Assembly: GCA_028871235.1 (NCBI GenBank)
Contig: JAGWNO010000073.1
Coordinates: 1 to 9,855 of the forward strand
Reading direction: 5' to 3'
From: Gammaproteobacteria bacterium
GTDB lineage: Bacteria > Pseudomonadota > Gammaproteobacteria > Natronospirales > REEB76
DNA: 9,855 nt
Every line of letters begins with the position of its first letter. The stretch's first letter is position 1. The notes under the pieces were generated by a model. That model had not been told where the DNA came from and searched no databases. It saw nothing but the letters and a program-made list of their open reading frames with translations. Of the stretch, positions 1-6,999 are shown in pieces. Made by a program: the position numbers and the translations under genes.

Positions 1-1191
1 CCGTGCCAGATCATATGTCATGATCTTACCTGCTATGGTTTTTGCCACGCCATGCATGATGCGATCGGCGGCTTCGGTCCAGCCTAGATAACGCAGCATC
101 ATCTCCGCCGACAGTATCAGCGAGCCCGGATTCACCTGATCCTTGCCGGCGAAGCCCGGTGCAGTGCCGTGGGTGGCCTCGAACACCGCCACCGCGTCGG
201 CGATGTTGGCGCCCGGCGCGATGCCGATGCCGCCTACCTGCGCCGCCAGCGCATCGGAAATATAATCGCCGTTGAGATTCAGGGTCGCGATAACATCGTA
301 GTCCTCCGGGCGCATGAGGATCTGCTGCAGGAAGTTGTCGGCTATCACGTCCTTCACCACGATGTCATTGCCGGTCTTGGGATTGTGGAACCGGCACCAG
401 GGGCCGCCGTCAATGTCCAGCGCGCCGAACTCCTCCTTGGCCACCAGGTAGCCCCAGTTGCGGAAAGCGCCTTCGGTGAATTTCATGATGTTGCCTTTGT
501 GCACCAGCGTCACCGACACCCGGTCGTTGTCGATGGCGTAGCGGATGGCCTTGCGCACCAGACGCTGCGAGCCTTCCTTGGATACCGGCTTGATACCGAT
601 GCCGGAGCTGCTGGGGAAACGGATGGCAGTGACGCCCAATTTGCGCTGCAGGAAGTCGATGACCTGGTGCACTTCGGGCGTGCCCGCCGCCCACTCGATG
701 CCGGCATAGATGTCCTCGGTGTTTTCGCGGAATACCACCATGTCGGTGAGCTCGGATTCCTTCATCGGCGTGGAGACTCCCGGAAAATAGCGTATGGGCC
801 GAACGCAGGCGTACAAATCCAGGGTCTGGCGGATAGCCACGTTGAGTGAGCGGATACCGCCGCCTATGGGGGTACCCAGCGGGCCTTTGATGGACACCAC
901 ATACTCGCGCATGGCCTGCAAGGTTTCATCTGGCAAATAGATATCCTTGCCGTATTTCTGCATGGCCCGTTCGCCCGCATAGATTTCCATCCAGGCGATG
1001 GCGCGCTTGCCTTTATAGGCCTTTTGCACCGCCGCCTCCGTCACTCTGCGCATCACCGGCGTGACATCCATGCCGATGCCGTCACCTACGATGAAGGGTA
1101 TGATCGGATGCTCAGGTACGTTGATGCTGGAATCGGTATTGATGGTGATGCGTTCACCGCCGGTGGGTGGCGTGATCTTGTCAAACTTCAT
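1..1191 (-). CDS. icd: Isocitrate dehydrogenase, NADP-type (3'-truncated by window edge)
   Basis: This enzyme oxidatively decarboxylates isocitrate to 2-oxoglutarate in the TCA cycle, in the cytoplasm as a homodimer. The frame is open from ATG 1191 to base 1, giving 397 residues. E. coli Icd has 416, so about 20 C-terminal residues lie outside. Translation is nearly collinear with E. coli Icd at an offset of +2. Visible residues include the phosphorylatable/substrate serine S115 (GGGIRSLNV), substrate arginines R121, R131 and R155 (FRENTEDIYAG), Y162, K232, and the metal aspartates D285, D309 (NLNGDYISD) and D313. In the cofactor pocket Y393 and R397 match E. coli Y391/R395, but G346-F347 replace K344-Y345 (see findings). 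The start is supported by GAGG eight bases upstream. It is divergent from rluE, as in E. coli. Identity is sure; NADP preference is an inference. Confidence 0.97.
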   Translation of the reverse strand, partial: MKFDKITPPTGGERITINTDSSINVPEHPIIPFIVGDGIGMDVTPVMRRVTEAAVQKAYKGKRAIAWMEIYAGERAMQKYGKDIYLPDETLQAMREYVVSIKGPLGTPIGGGIRSLNVAIRQTLDLYACVRPIRYFPGVSTPMKESELTDMVVFRENTEDIYAGIEWAAGTPEVHQVIDFLQRKLGVTAIRFPSSSGIGIKPVSKEGSQRLVRKAIRYAIDNDRVSVTLVHKGNIMKFTEGAFRNWGYLVAKEEFGALDIDGGPWCRFHNPKTGNDIVVKDVIADNFLQQILMRPEDYDVIATLNLNGDYISDALAAQVGGIGIAPGANIADAVAVFEATHGTAPGFAGKDQVNPGSLILSAEMMLRYLGWTEAADRIMHGVAKTIAGKIMTYDLAR

Positions 1192-1291
1192 TGCTGAAGC
1201 CTCACAGCAGACAGACAGGAAGATGCGGCGCGCTGGCCGCGATTCGCGCATAATCATAACATGCGGCCATGGGTTGGCCGGCGGCAATCCA
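1192..1291. promoter_or_regulatory. Divergent icd/rluE intergenic region, candidate promoters
   Basis: This 100-base gap must carry the start signals of icd (leftward) and rluE (rightward). For icd a GAGG Shine-Dalgarno lies at 1200-1203 on the minus strand. An AT-rich island at 1249-1260 in otherwise GC-rich sequence gives a CATAAT -10-like hexamer on the plus strand (1249-1254). It also gives TATGAT on the minus strand (1254-1259). I found no good -35 box at 16-18 bases from either, so the promoter call is tentative. Confidence 0.35.
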
Positions 1292-1855
1292 GTGACAGTG
1301 CGAACACTCCTGTTCAATAAGCCCTATGGTGTCATCTGCCAGTTCAGCGGCGCCGGCAGCCGGCCCACGTTGGCGGATTTCATCAAGGTGAAAGATGTCT
1401 ATCCCGCCGGACGCCTGGACACGGACAGCGAAGGACTATTGGTGCTGACCGACGGCGGCCGTTTGCAGAGCCGCATCAGCCACCCACGACACAAGATGCC
1501 AAAAACCTATCTGGCGCAGGTGGAACGCGTCCCCACCGATGACGATCTGGAACGCTTACGTTCCGGTATCACGTTGAACGACGGTCCCACCCTGCCCGCC
1601 AAAGCACGCTTGATCCCCGAACCGGAGAACCTCTGGCCCCGGGATCCGCCCATCCGCTTCCGCAAGTCCATCCCCACCGCCTGGATAGAACTCACACTGC
1701 GCGAAGGCCGCAACCGCCAGGTGCGCCGCATGACCGCCGCCATCGGTCATGCCACGTTACGGCTGATCCGTTGGCAGATCGGCGATTGGACATTGGCAGG
1801 GATATCGCCCGGTGAGTGGCGGGAGCTGTCCATCAAAAAACAGGAATATGACTAG
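1292..1855 (+). CDS. rluE: 23S rRNA pseudouridine synthase, RluE type (RsuA/RluB/E/F family)
   Basis: This is predicted to isomerise a uridine in 23S rRNA to pseudouridine (U2457 in the E. coli enzyme), acting on the ribosome in the cytoplasm. From GTG 1292 it is 187 residues. It begins LLFNKPYGVICQF, then shows the catalytic motif GRLDTDSEGLLVLT with the nucleophile D43. The family's C-terminal block REGRNRQVRRM follows at about 138-147. There is no S4 domain, as expected for RluE. The frame stays open upstream to 1061, but that part is antisense to icd and not family-like. In-frame GTG 1292, GTG 1298 and TTG 1274 are all possible starts. I chose 1292 because the protein then begins just before the conserved LLFNKP block; no strong Shine-Dalgarno decides. 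The icd neighbourhood matches E. coli, which supports RluE over RluB/RluF. Confidence 0.9.
   Translation: MTVRTLLFNKPYGVICQFSGAGSRPTLADFIKVKDVYPAGRLDTDSEGLLVLTDGGRLQSRISHPRHKMPKTYLAQVERVPTDDDLERLRSGITLNDGPTLPAKARLIPEPENLWPRDPPIRFRKSIPTAWIELTLREGRNRQVRRMTAAIGHATLRLIRWQIGDWTLAGISPGEWRELSIKKQEYD
1852..1855. other. Shared CTAG: overlapping stop codons of convergent genes
   Basis: The palindrome CTAG supplies TAG for rluE on the plus strand (1853-1855) and TAG for the DAHP synthase on the minus strand (1854-1852). The two coding regions therefore overlap by four bases, leaving no room for a terminator between them. Confidence 0.95.
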
Positions 1856-3216
1856 CGCGGTGCTTTCCGGGCCACGATGCGCATCGCCATTTCCAGCGCC
1901 TGCTCGTAGTTGAGCCGCGGGTCCACCTGCGACTTGTAAGCGCGTTCCAAATCAATTTCGGTCAGGCCGCGGGCACCGCCGGTGCATTCCGTCACATCGT
2001 CGCCGGTCAATTCAAAATGCACGCCGCCCAGGATGCTGCCGAGTTTCTCATGCAGTGCAAATGCCGTCTCCAGTTCCGTGAGGATGTTCTCGAATCGCCG
2101 GGTCTTCACCCCGCTGGCGGTAGTCTCGGTGTTGCCGTGCATCGGATCGCAAATCCATAGCACCTGTCTGCCGGCCTTGCGCACGCTTTCCACCAGCGGC
2201 GGCAGTCGTGACTGTATCTGCTCGGCACCGAAACGATGAATCAGCGTGAGCCGCCCCAGCTCGTTGTGCGGGTTGAGCACCGCGCAAAGCTCCAGCACCT
2301 GATCGGGACTCATGGCCGGTCCCACCTTCACCGCCACCGGATTGGCGATGCCGCGGAAATATTCCACATGGGCGCCATCCGCAGCTGCGGTACGCATACC
2401 GATCCACGGAAAATGTGTCGCCAGGTTGTACCAGCGACCGGTTTCCGGCACGAAAGCCGTCTGCGCCTGCTCATATAAGAGGTGCAGGCCCTCATGACTG
2501 GTGAAGAAATCGATACGGTTACTCTCCGACAAGGGCTGGCCGGAAATGGTTTCCATGAAATTCAGGGTGTCCAGAATGGACTGCACGATGCGCCGGTAGT
2601 CCGCCTCCAGCGGTGAGTTGCGCACAAAATCCAGGTCCCAGTATTCGGGATGATGGAGATCGGCGAAGCCGCCGTCCACCAATGCACGCACGTAGTTCAG
2701 CGTCAGCGCCGCATGCTCATAACCGTGGCGCATGAGCTGCGGATCGGCGCTGCGCTCCGCAGCGCTGAAGCCGGAACGGTTGATGAGATCGCCGCGATAA
2801 CTCGGCAGGGTTATGCCATTGCGGGTCTCCTTGTCAGCGGAGCGGGGCTTGGCGTACTGACCGGCCATGCGGCCCACGCGTATAACGCGCTTCTTGAGCC
2901 CATGCACCAGTACCAGGCTCATCTGCAGCAGGATCTTGAGTTTGTTGGCGATGGGTTCAGCGGTGCAGTCAGCAAAGCTCTCGGCGCAATCCCCCCCCTG
3001 GAGCACGAAACGCTCACCACGACCCGCCTCCGCCAGCTGACGGCGCAGTTTGTCCACCTCGCCCCAGGTGACCAGCGGCGGCAGCTGACGGATGTCCGTC
3101 AGCACCCGTTGCACCGCGGCGGCATCGGGATACAGGGGCTGCTGACCGGCAGTGCGCGACTGCCAGCTTTCGGGTTGCCAAGGGTGTATGAACTTGTTAT
3201 CCACGGTATGCGTCAT
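1852..3216 (-). CDS. 3-deoxy-D-arabino-heptulosonate 7-phosphate synthase, class II
   Basis: This condenses phosphoenolpyruvate with erythrose 4-phosphate, the first committed step of the shikimate pathway to aromatic amino acids. The protein has 454 residues, the usual class II (plant/Mycobacterium-like) length. The metal-binding residues of that class are all present: C77 in QGGDCAESF, H360 in CDPMHGNT, E402 in HFELTGDDVTECTGG, and D432 in VDPRLNYEQ. The phosphate/PEP-binding stretch RVGRMAGQYAKPRS lies at 113-126. The start at ATG 3216 gives a sensible N-terminus (DNKFIHPWQPESW), but its Shine-Dalgarno is weak; GTG at codon 5 is an alternative. It is a single gene, divergent from the saccharopine dehydrogenase gene and convergent with rluE. 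Class II enzymes are often feedback-regulated by aromatic amino acids, but nothing here shows which. Confidence 0.96.
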   Translation of the reverse strand: MTHTVDNKFIHPWQPESWQSRTAGQQPLYPDAAAVQRVLTDIRQLPPLVTWGEVDKLRRQLAEAGRGERFVLQGGDCAESFADCTAEPIANKLKILLQMSLVLVHGLKKRVIRVGRMAGQYAKPRSADKETRNGITLPSYRGDLINRSGFSAAERSADPQLMRHGYEHAALTLNYVRALVDGGFADLHHPEYWDLDFVRNSPLEADYRRIVQSILDTLNFMETISGQPLSESNRIDFFTSHEGLHLLYEQAQTAFVPETGRWYNLATHFPWIGMRTAAADGAHVEYFRGIANPVAVKVGPAMSPDQVLELCAVLNPHNELGRLTLIHRFGAEQIQSRLPPLVESVRKAGRQVLWICDPMHGNTETTASGVKTRRFENILTELETAFALHEKLGSILGGVHFELTGDDVTECTGGARGLTEIDLERAYKSQVDPRLNYEQALEMAMRIVARKAPR

Positions 3217-3387
3217 GCTACACGGGCACCGCTGTGCGGGAAAGCACGGGTGGCGCCGGACGCGGTTTGTGGCAAAATCAGCGTTTTACCGGGCCCTGCC
3301 GCCCTTATATTTGAACCCCGCATCCGCACAGCGCCGGACCTGTCACCACACCGTCCAGGCGCATTCGAACCGACAGGAGCTTCACAA
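3217..3387. promoter_or_regulatory. Divergent promoter region, DAHP synthase / saccharopine dehydrogenase
   Basis: This 171-base gap lies between two divergent start codons. The most AT-rich spot, around 3304-3311, reads TATATT on the plus strand (3306-3311). It reads TATAAG on the minus strand (3309-3304). Each matches the -10 consensus at five of six bases, so opposing promoters may overlap here. No convincing -35 box was found for either. For the rightward gene, AGGAG at 3375-3379 is a clear Shine-Dalgarno eight bases before ATG 3388. No operator repeat is obvious. Confidence 0.4.
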
Positions 3388-4545
3388 ATGCATCGCGTTC
3401 TCGTTCTCGGGGCCGGCAAGATCGGTTCCCTGCTCTCCGGCCTGCTCGCGGCCGCAGGCGATTATCACGTGGATCTAGGCGACCTGAACGGCACTGCCGC
3501 CCAGGCAGTAGCCGCCGGCCACACACTGGCGAACATCAAAGCCCATCACGTGGATGCCACCAGTAAGGAAGCGCTGGAGAGGCACCTTAAGACCCATGCA
3601 GTGGACGCGGTGATATCCAGCCTGCCCTATTTTTGTAATCCGCCGGTGGCGGAAGTGGCGCGCCAGCTCAAACTGCACTATTTCGACCTCACCGAAGACG
3701 TGGAAGTGACCCGCGCGGTGACCAGGATCGCTGCCGGTGCCGGCACAGCGTTCGCGCCGCAGTGCGGCTTAGCTCCCGGTTTCATCAGCATTGCTGCCAA
3801 CGAGCTGATGAGCCACTTCGAAGAACTCCACGATGTGAAGTTGCGGGTCGGCGCTCTGCCCCAGAATCCCGGCAACATGACCAAATATGCGCTCACCTGG
3901 TCATCGGACGGCGTCATTAACGAATACGGCAACTTTTGTTACGGAATTGCCAACGGCAAACCAGCCATGCTGATGCCGCTGGAAGGCCTGGAAACTATCC
4001 AGCTGGAAGGCAGGCTGTACGAGGCATTCAACACCTCCGGTGGTCTCGGTTCCCTGGCTGAAACCTGGGAGGGCCGGGTGCGCAACCTCACCTATAAGAC
4101 CATGCGCTATCCCGGCCATTGCGAGATCATGCGCATGCTGATGACCGACCTGCATATGAACGAACACCGCGATGAGCTCAAGAGTATCCTGGAACGTGCC
4201 GTGCCACGCACTGTACAGGATGTGGTGCTGGTTTATGTATCGGTCAGCGGCATGCAGCACGGCAAATTCATGGAGGAAACCTATGTGAACCATATCTACC
4301 CGCAGATGATCGCGGGCAAGCTCTGGTCCGCCATCCAGGTCACCACCAGTGCCGGTGTCTGCGCCGTGGTGGATGTGGTGCTTAAGCGCCCCCATGCCTA
4401 CAAGGGCCTGGTTAAACAGGAACAATTCAAGCTGGCTGACGTCCTTGGCAACCGCTTTGGCAAAGCCTATGCCCAGGCCGAGACGTCGGAACTCTCGGCG
4501 CACATGGTACGCAGCGGTGAAGCTGCCAAGCAGTTCGTGGCTTGA
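3388..4545 (+). CDS. Saccharopine dehydrogenase-family protein (probable lysine catabolism)
   Basis: This is probably a cytoplasmic NAD(P)-dependent enzyme cleaving saccharopine to 2-aminoadipate 6-semialdehyde plus glutamate. It has 385 residues. The N-terminal Rossmann fold opens with VLVLGAGKIGS (G8, G10, G13). VDAVISSLPYFCNPPVA, the HYFDLTEDVEV stretch and FAPQCGLAPGFISI follow, as in the saccharopine dehydrogenase family. The C-terminal half (NPGNMTKYALTWSSDGVINEY, KTMRYPGHCEIM) resembles the yeast Lys9-type C-terminal domain. The frame is open back to 2650, but that part is antisense to the DAHP synthase. AGGAG at 3375-3379 fixes ATG 3388. The next gene starts 10 bases after its stop and encodes the enzyme that would use its product, which favours saccharopine dehydrogenase over relatives such as carboxynorspermidine dehydrogenase. 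The family is sure; the substrate is inferred. Confidence 0.88.
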   Translation: MHRVLVLGAGKIGSLLSGLLAAAGDYHVDLGDLNGTAAQAVAAGHTLANIKAHHVDATSKEALERHLKTHAVDAVISSLPYFCNPPVAEVARQLKLHYFDLTEDVEVTRAVTRIAAGAGTAFAPQCGLAPGFISIAANELMSHFEELHDVKLRVGALPQNPGNMTKYALTWSSDGVINEYGNFCYGIANGKPAMLMPLEGLETIQLEGRLYEAFNTSGGLGSLAETWEGRVRNLTYKTMRYPGHCEIMRMLMTDLHMNEHRDELKSILERAVPRTVQDVVLVYVSVSGMQHGKFMEETYVNHIYPQMIAGKLWSAIQVTTSAGVCAVVDVVLKRPHAYKGLVKQEQFKLADVLGNRFGKAYAQAETSELSAHMVRSGEAAKQFVA

Positions 4546-4555
4546 GGGGAGAATC

Positions 4556-6088
4556 ATGGCAAACGCGAATGCTGTTTTGTCGACACTGGGCCTGGATAAG
4601 AACAACGCCGGCGTGTGGACCGCCAGCGGCGGCTGGCGCAAAAGCCGCGGCGCCGATTCGCTGGAATCCATCAACCCGGCTACCGGCAGGCTTATCGCAC
4701 GCGTCAGCTGCGCGCTCGAAGCGGATTACGAACAGGTCATCAACGGCGCCCGGGAAGCTTTCAAGGTCTGGCGGGAGGTACCGGCGCCAAAGCGCGGCGA
4801 AGCGGTGCGTCTCGTAGCGGATGCCCTGCGCAAGCACAAGGACGCCCTCGGCAGCCTGGTATCCCTGGAGATGGGCAAGATCAAGGCCGAAGGCGATGGC
4901 GAAGTGCAGGAGATGATCGACATCGCTGACTTTGCCGTGGGCCAGGCGCGCATGCTTTACGGCAACAGCATGCACTCCGAGCGTCCGCGGCATCGCATGT
5001 ACGAGCAGTGGCATCCTTATGGGGTGGTCGGTGTCATAACCGCCTTCAATTTTCCGGTGGCTGTGTGGGCATGGAACGCCTTCCTGTCCGCCATCTGCGG
5101 CAACGCTACCGTATGGAAGCCTTCACCGCGCACGCCGCTGTGCGCCATCGCCGTGCAACACATCTGCAACCGGGTGCTGAAGAAGCACGGCTATCCGGCA
5201 ATATTTTCGCTGTTCGTGGACAAGGGCGTAAAACTCGCCGAACGATTCTCCCGGGATCCGCGCGTGGCGCTTATCTCCTTCACCGGCTCCAGCGCCGTGG
5301 GCCGCAAGGTAGGCGAGATGGTGGCGGCGCGCATGGGCCGCGCGCTGCTGGAGCTGGGTGGCAACAATGCCGTTATCGTGGACGAAACCGCCGATTTGAA
5401 ACTGGTGGTGCCGGCGGTGGTGTTCGGCGCCGTGGGCACCGCCGGCCAGCGTTGCACCACCACCCGCCGCCTCATCGTGCACCAGGATGTCGCGGATGAA
5501 CTGGTGAACAGGCTCGTCCGCGCCTACGGGCAGGTACGTATCGGTGATCCCCTGGCTGCAGGTACGCTCATGGGACCGCTGTGCAGCGAGGATGCGGTGC
5601 AGCGATTCAAATCTGCTATCGCTGCCGTCCGCAAGGCCGGCGGCCAGATCCTCTGCGGCGGCAGGGTGCTGGATCGCCCCGGTTTCTTTGTGGAACCCAC
5701 CATCGTGCGCATGCAACGGCAACTCGATATCGTCTGCACCGAGACCTTCGCACCCATACTGTATGTGCTGACTTACCGCAGCATTGAGGAAGCCGTGGCC
5801 ATCCAGAACGGCGTGCCCCAGGGCCTGTCTTCCGCCATCTTCACCACCAACCTGAAGAATGCGGAATACTTCCTTTCCACCGTCGGCAGCGACTGCGGTA
5901 TCGCCAATGTGAATATCGGTACCTCCGGCGCCGAGATCGGCGGCGCCTTCGGCGGCGAAAAGGAAACCGGCGGCGGCCGTGAATCCGGTTCCGATGCCTG
6001 GAAGCAGTATATGCGCCGCCAGACCAACACCATCAACTGGTCCGACCAGTTGCCATTGGCGCAAGGCATCAAATTCGACCTGGGTTGA
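4556..6088 (+). CDS. L-2-aminoadipate-6-semialdehyde dehydrogenase, ALDH7/antiquitin family
   Basis: This oxidises 2-aminoadipate 6-semialdehyde (in equilibrium with piperideine-6-carboxylate) to 2-aminoadipate with NAD(P)+. It has 510 residues, the normal ALDH7 length. Catalytic residues are N165 (TAFNFPVAVW), K188 (VWKPSP), E266 (LELGGNNA), C300 (GTAGQRCTTTRRL) and E396 (TETFAPILYV). The arginine directly before the catalytic cysteine (R299) and the GEVQE segment (115-119) are the places where human ALDH7A1 holds its substrate. The C-terminal run GGAFGGEKETGGGRESGSD and the end LPLAQGIKF are antiquitin hallmarks. Pseudomonas uses a homologue (amaB) in lysine degradation. ATG 4556 is supported by AGGGGAG overlapping the preceding stop codon, so translation of the pair is probably coupled. 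Only in-frame antiparallel noise extends it upstream to 4349. Confidence 0.94.
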   Translation: MANANAVLSTLGLDKNNAGVWTASGGWRKSRGADSLESINPATGRLIARVSCALEADYEQVINGAREAFKVWREVPAPKRGEAVRLVADALRKHKDALGSLVSLEMGKIKAEGDGEVQEMIDIADFAVGQARMLYGNSMHSERPRHRMYEQWHPYGVVGVITAFNFPVAVWAWNAFLSAICGNATVWKPSPRTPLCAIAVQHICNRVLKKHGYPAIFSLFVDKGVKLAERFSRDPRVALISFTGSSAVGRKVGEMVAARMGRALLELGGNNAVIVDETADLKLVVPAVVFGAVGTAGQRCTTTRRLIVHQDVADELVNRLVRAYGQVRIGDPLAAGTLMGPLCSEDAVQRFKSAIAAVRKAGGQILCGGRVLDRPGFFVEPTIVRMQRQLDIVCTETFAPILYVLTYRSIEEAVAIQNGVPQGLSSAIFTTNLKNAEYFLSTVGSDCGIANVNIGTSGAEIGGAFGGEKETGGGRESGSDAWKQYMRRQTNTINWSDQLPLAQGIKFDLG

Positions 6089-6119
6089 TGCTGGTGTGGG
6101 GCAAACGGCAAAAGGACTG

Positions 6120-6140
6120 ACGCCGCGCCCCGCGCGGCGT
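6120..6140 (+). terminator. GC-rich perfect hairpin (possible terminator or 5'-leader structure)
   Basis: A 9-base perfect inverted repeat, ACGCCGCGC / GCGCGGCGT, is separated by a CCC loop. It lies between the aldehyde dehydrogenase stop (6088) and the uppP Shine-Dalgarno (6151-6156). The stem is strong, but the bases after it (TGTGTTACAA) are not a proper U-tract. It could be a weak or Rho-assisted terminator, or a structure in the uppP leader. Confidence 0.5.
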
Positions 6141-6150
6141 TGTGTTACAA

Positions 6151-6156
6151 GAGGAG
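6151..6156 (+). promoter_or_regulatory. Ribosome binding site deciding the uppP TTG start
   Basis: GAGGAG lies six bases before TTG 6163. It falls inside the longer reading frame beginning at GTG 6142, so it argues that translation starts at the TTG and that the protein begins directly with its first membrane segment. Confidence 0.75.
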
Positions 6157-6162
6157 CTGAAC

Positions 6163-6999
6163 TTGTTTTATCTGCATCTGCTGCTGCTTGCCATCCTGCA
6201 GGGCATCAGCGAACTGTTTCCCATCAGCAGCCTCGGACACAGCATCCTGGTGCCGGCGGTGCTGGATTGGCCCATCGACCGTGAAGCCCCCTGGTTCCTG
6301 CCCTACATCGTGGTGCTGCATCTGGGCACGGCTGCGGCGCTATTTGTATATTTCTGGCGTGACTGGTTTACGCTGCTGGGCAACACCTGGAAAGTGCGTG
6401 GCCGTGTCAGTGATCCGCAGGCACGGCTGTTCTGGCTGCTGGTGCTGGGCAGTATCCCCGCCGGCATCCTCGGCCTGCTGTTCGAACACAAGGTACGTGC
6501 ACTGTTCGGCGGGTTCAGCGTCGCCGCCGTATTCCTGATGGTGAACGGCGTCATCCTCATCGTCGGCGACCGCTGCAAGCACCGCCAGGCACGGCATGCG
6601 CTGGAATCCATGGGTTGGGGCCGTGCCTTCCTGATCGGCTGCGCCCAGGCGCTGGCGCTGATACCGGGCATTTCGCGTTCCGGCAGCACGCTGGTAGCCG
6701 GTCTCATGAGCGGACTCGACTATGCTGCTTCGGCGCGTTTCTCCTTCCTGCTGGCGACGCCGATCATCGGCGCCGCCGGCCTGCTGGAGATCCCCAAGCT
6801 GGTTAACCACAGTGCCGCGTTGCCGGAAGGCCTGCTGCTCACCATTATTGTGGGAGGTATTCTCGCGGGCGTATTTGCCTGGCTGAGCGTCTGGTTCCTG
6901 ATGAGGTACTTCCACAAGCAGGAGGTGACCGCGCTGAGGCCGTTCGGCATCTACTGCCTGCTGGCCGGCGCGACCGCGCTCACCGTGCACTTCATCTAA
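6163..6999 (+). CDS. uppP: Undecaprenyl-diphosphate phosphatase (BacA/UppP)
   Basis: This integral inner-membrane phosphatase dephosphorylates undecaprenyl diphosphate, recycling the lipid carrier of peptidoglycan and other glycans. Overexpression of the family gives bacitracin resistance. From TTG 6163 it has 278 residues (E. coli 273). Signature 1 is QGISELFPISSLGH at 13-26, with catalytic E17 and H26. Signature 2 is IPGISRSGST with its essential arginine. About eight hydrophobic segments fit the family topology. E. coli E17 is Q13 here, which the (E/Q)xxxE motif allows, and SSTGH is SSLGH, as in a divergent proteobacterial clade. GTG 6142 is in frame too, but GAGGAG at 6151-6156, six bases before TTG 6163, decides for the later start. 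It may be cotranscribed with the dehydrogenase pair if the upstream hairpin is leaky. Confidence 0.95.
   Translation: MFYLHLLLLAILQGISELFPISSLGHSILVPAVLDWPIDREAPWFLPYIVVLHLGTAAALFVYFWRDWFTLLGNTWKVRGRVSDPQARLFWLLVLGSIPAGILGLLFEHKVRALFGGFSVAAVFLMVNGVILIVGDRCKHRQARHALESMGWGRAFLIGCAQALALIPGISRSGSTLVAGLMSGLDYAASARFSFLLATPIIGAAGLLEIPKLVNHSAALPEGLLLTIIVGGILAGVFAWLSVWFLMRYFHKQEVTALRPFGIYCLLAGATALTVHFI

Noticed and set aside
169..849. 226-codon plus-strand open frame inside icd
   Set aside because: It is the mirror of the icd coding frame, has no recognisable motif and low complexity rich in H, V, A and G, and icd is unmistakable on the other strand.
1061..1291. Upstream extension of the rluE reading frame
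   Set aside because: Most of it is antisense to the icd 5' end. The recognisable RluE sequence begins only after about 1298.
2650..3387. 246 extra codons in frame upstream of the saccharopine dehydrogenase start
   Set aside because: It lies antisense to the DAHP synthase and across its promoter, has no family resemblance, and the AGGAG site before ATG 3388 with the Rossmann motif right after it marks the true start. Long antisense open frames are common in GC-rich coding DNA.
3901..4674. 257-codon minus-strand open frame across the dehydrogenase gene junction
   Set aside because: It is antisense to two well-supported genes and has no recognisable domain.
5123..6064. 313-codon minus-strand open frame inside the aldehyde dehydrogenase gene
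   Set aside because: It is antisense shadow of a strongly conserved ALDH7 gene, with biased composition and no plausible ribosome site or domain.
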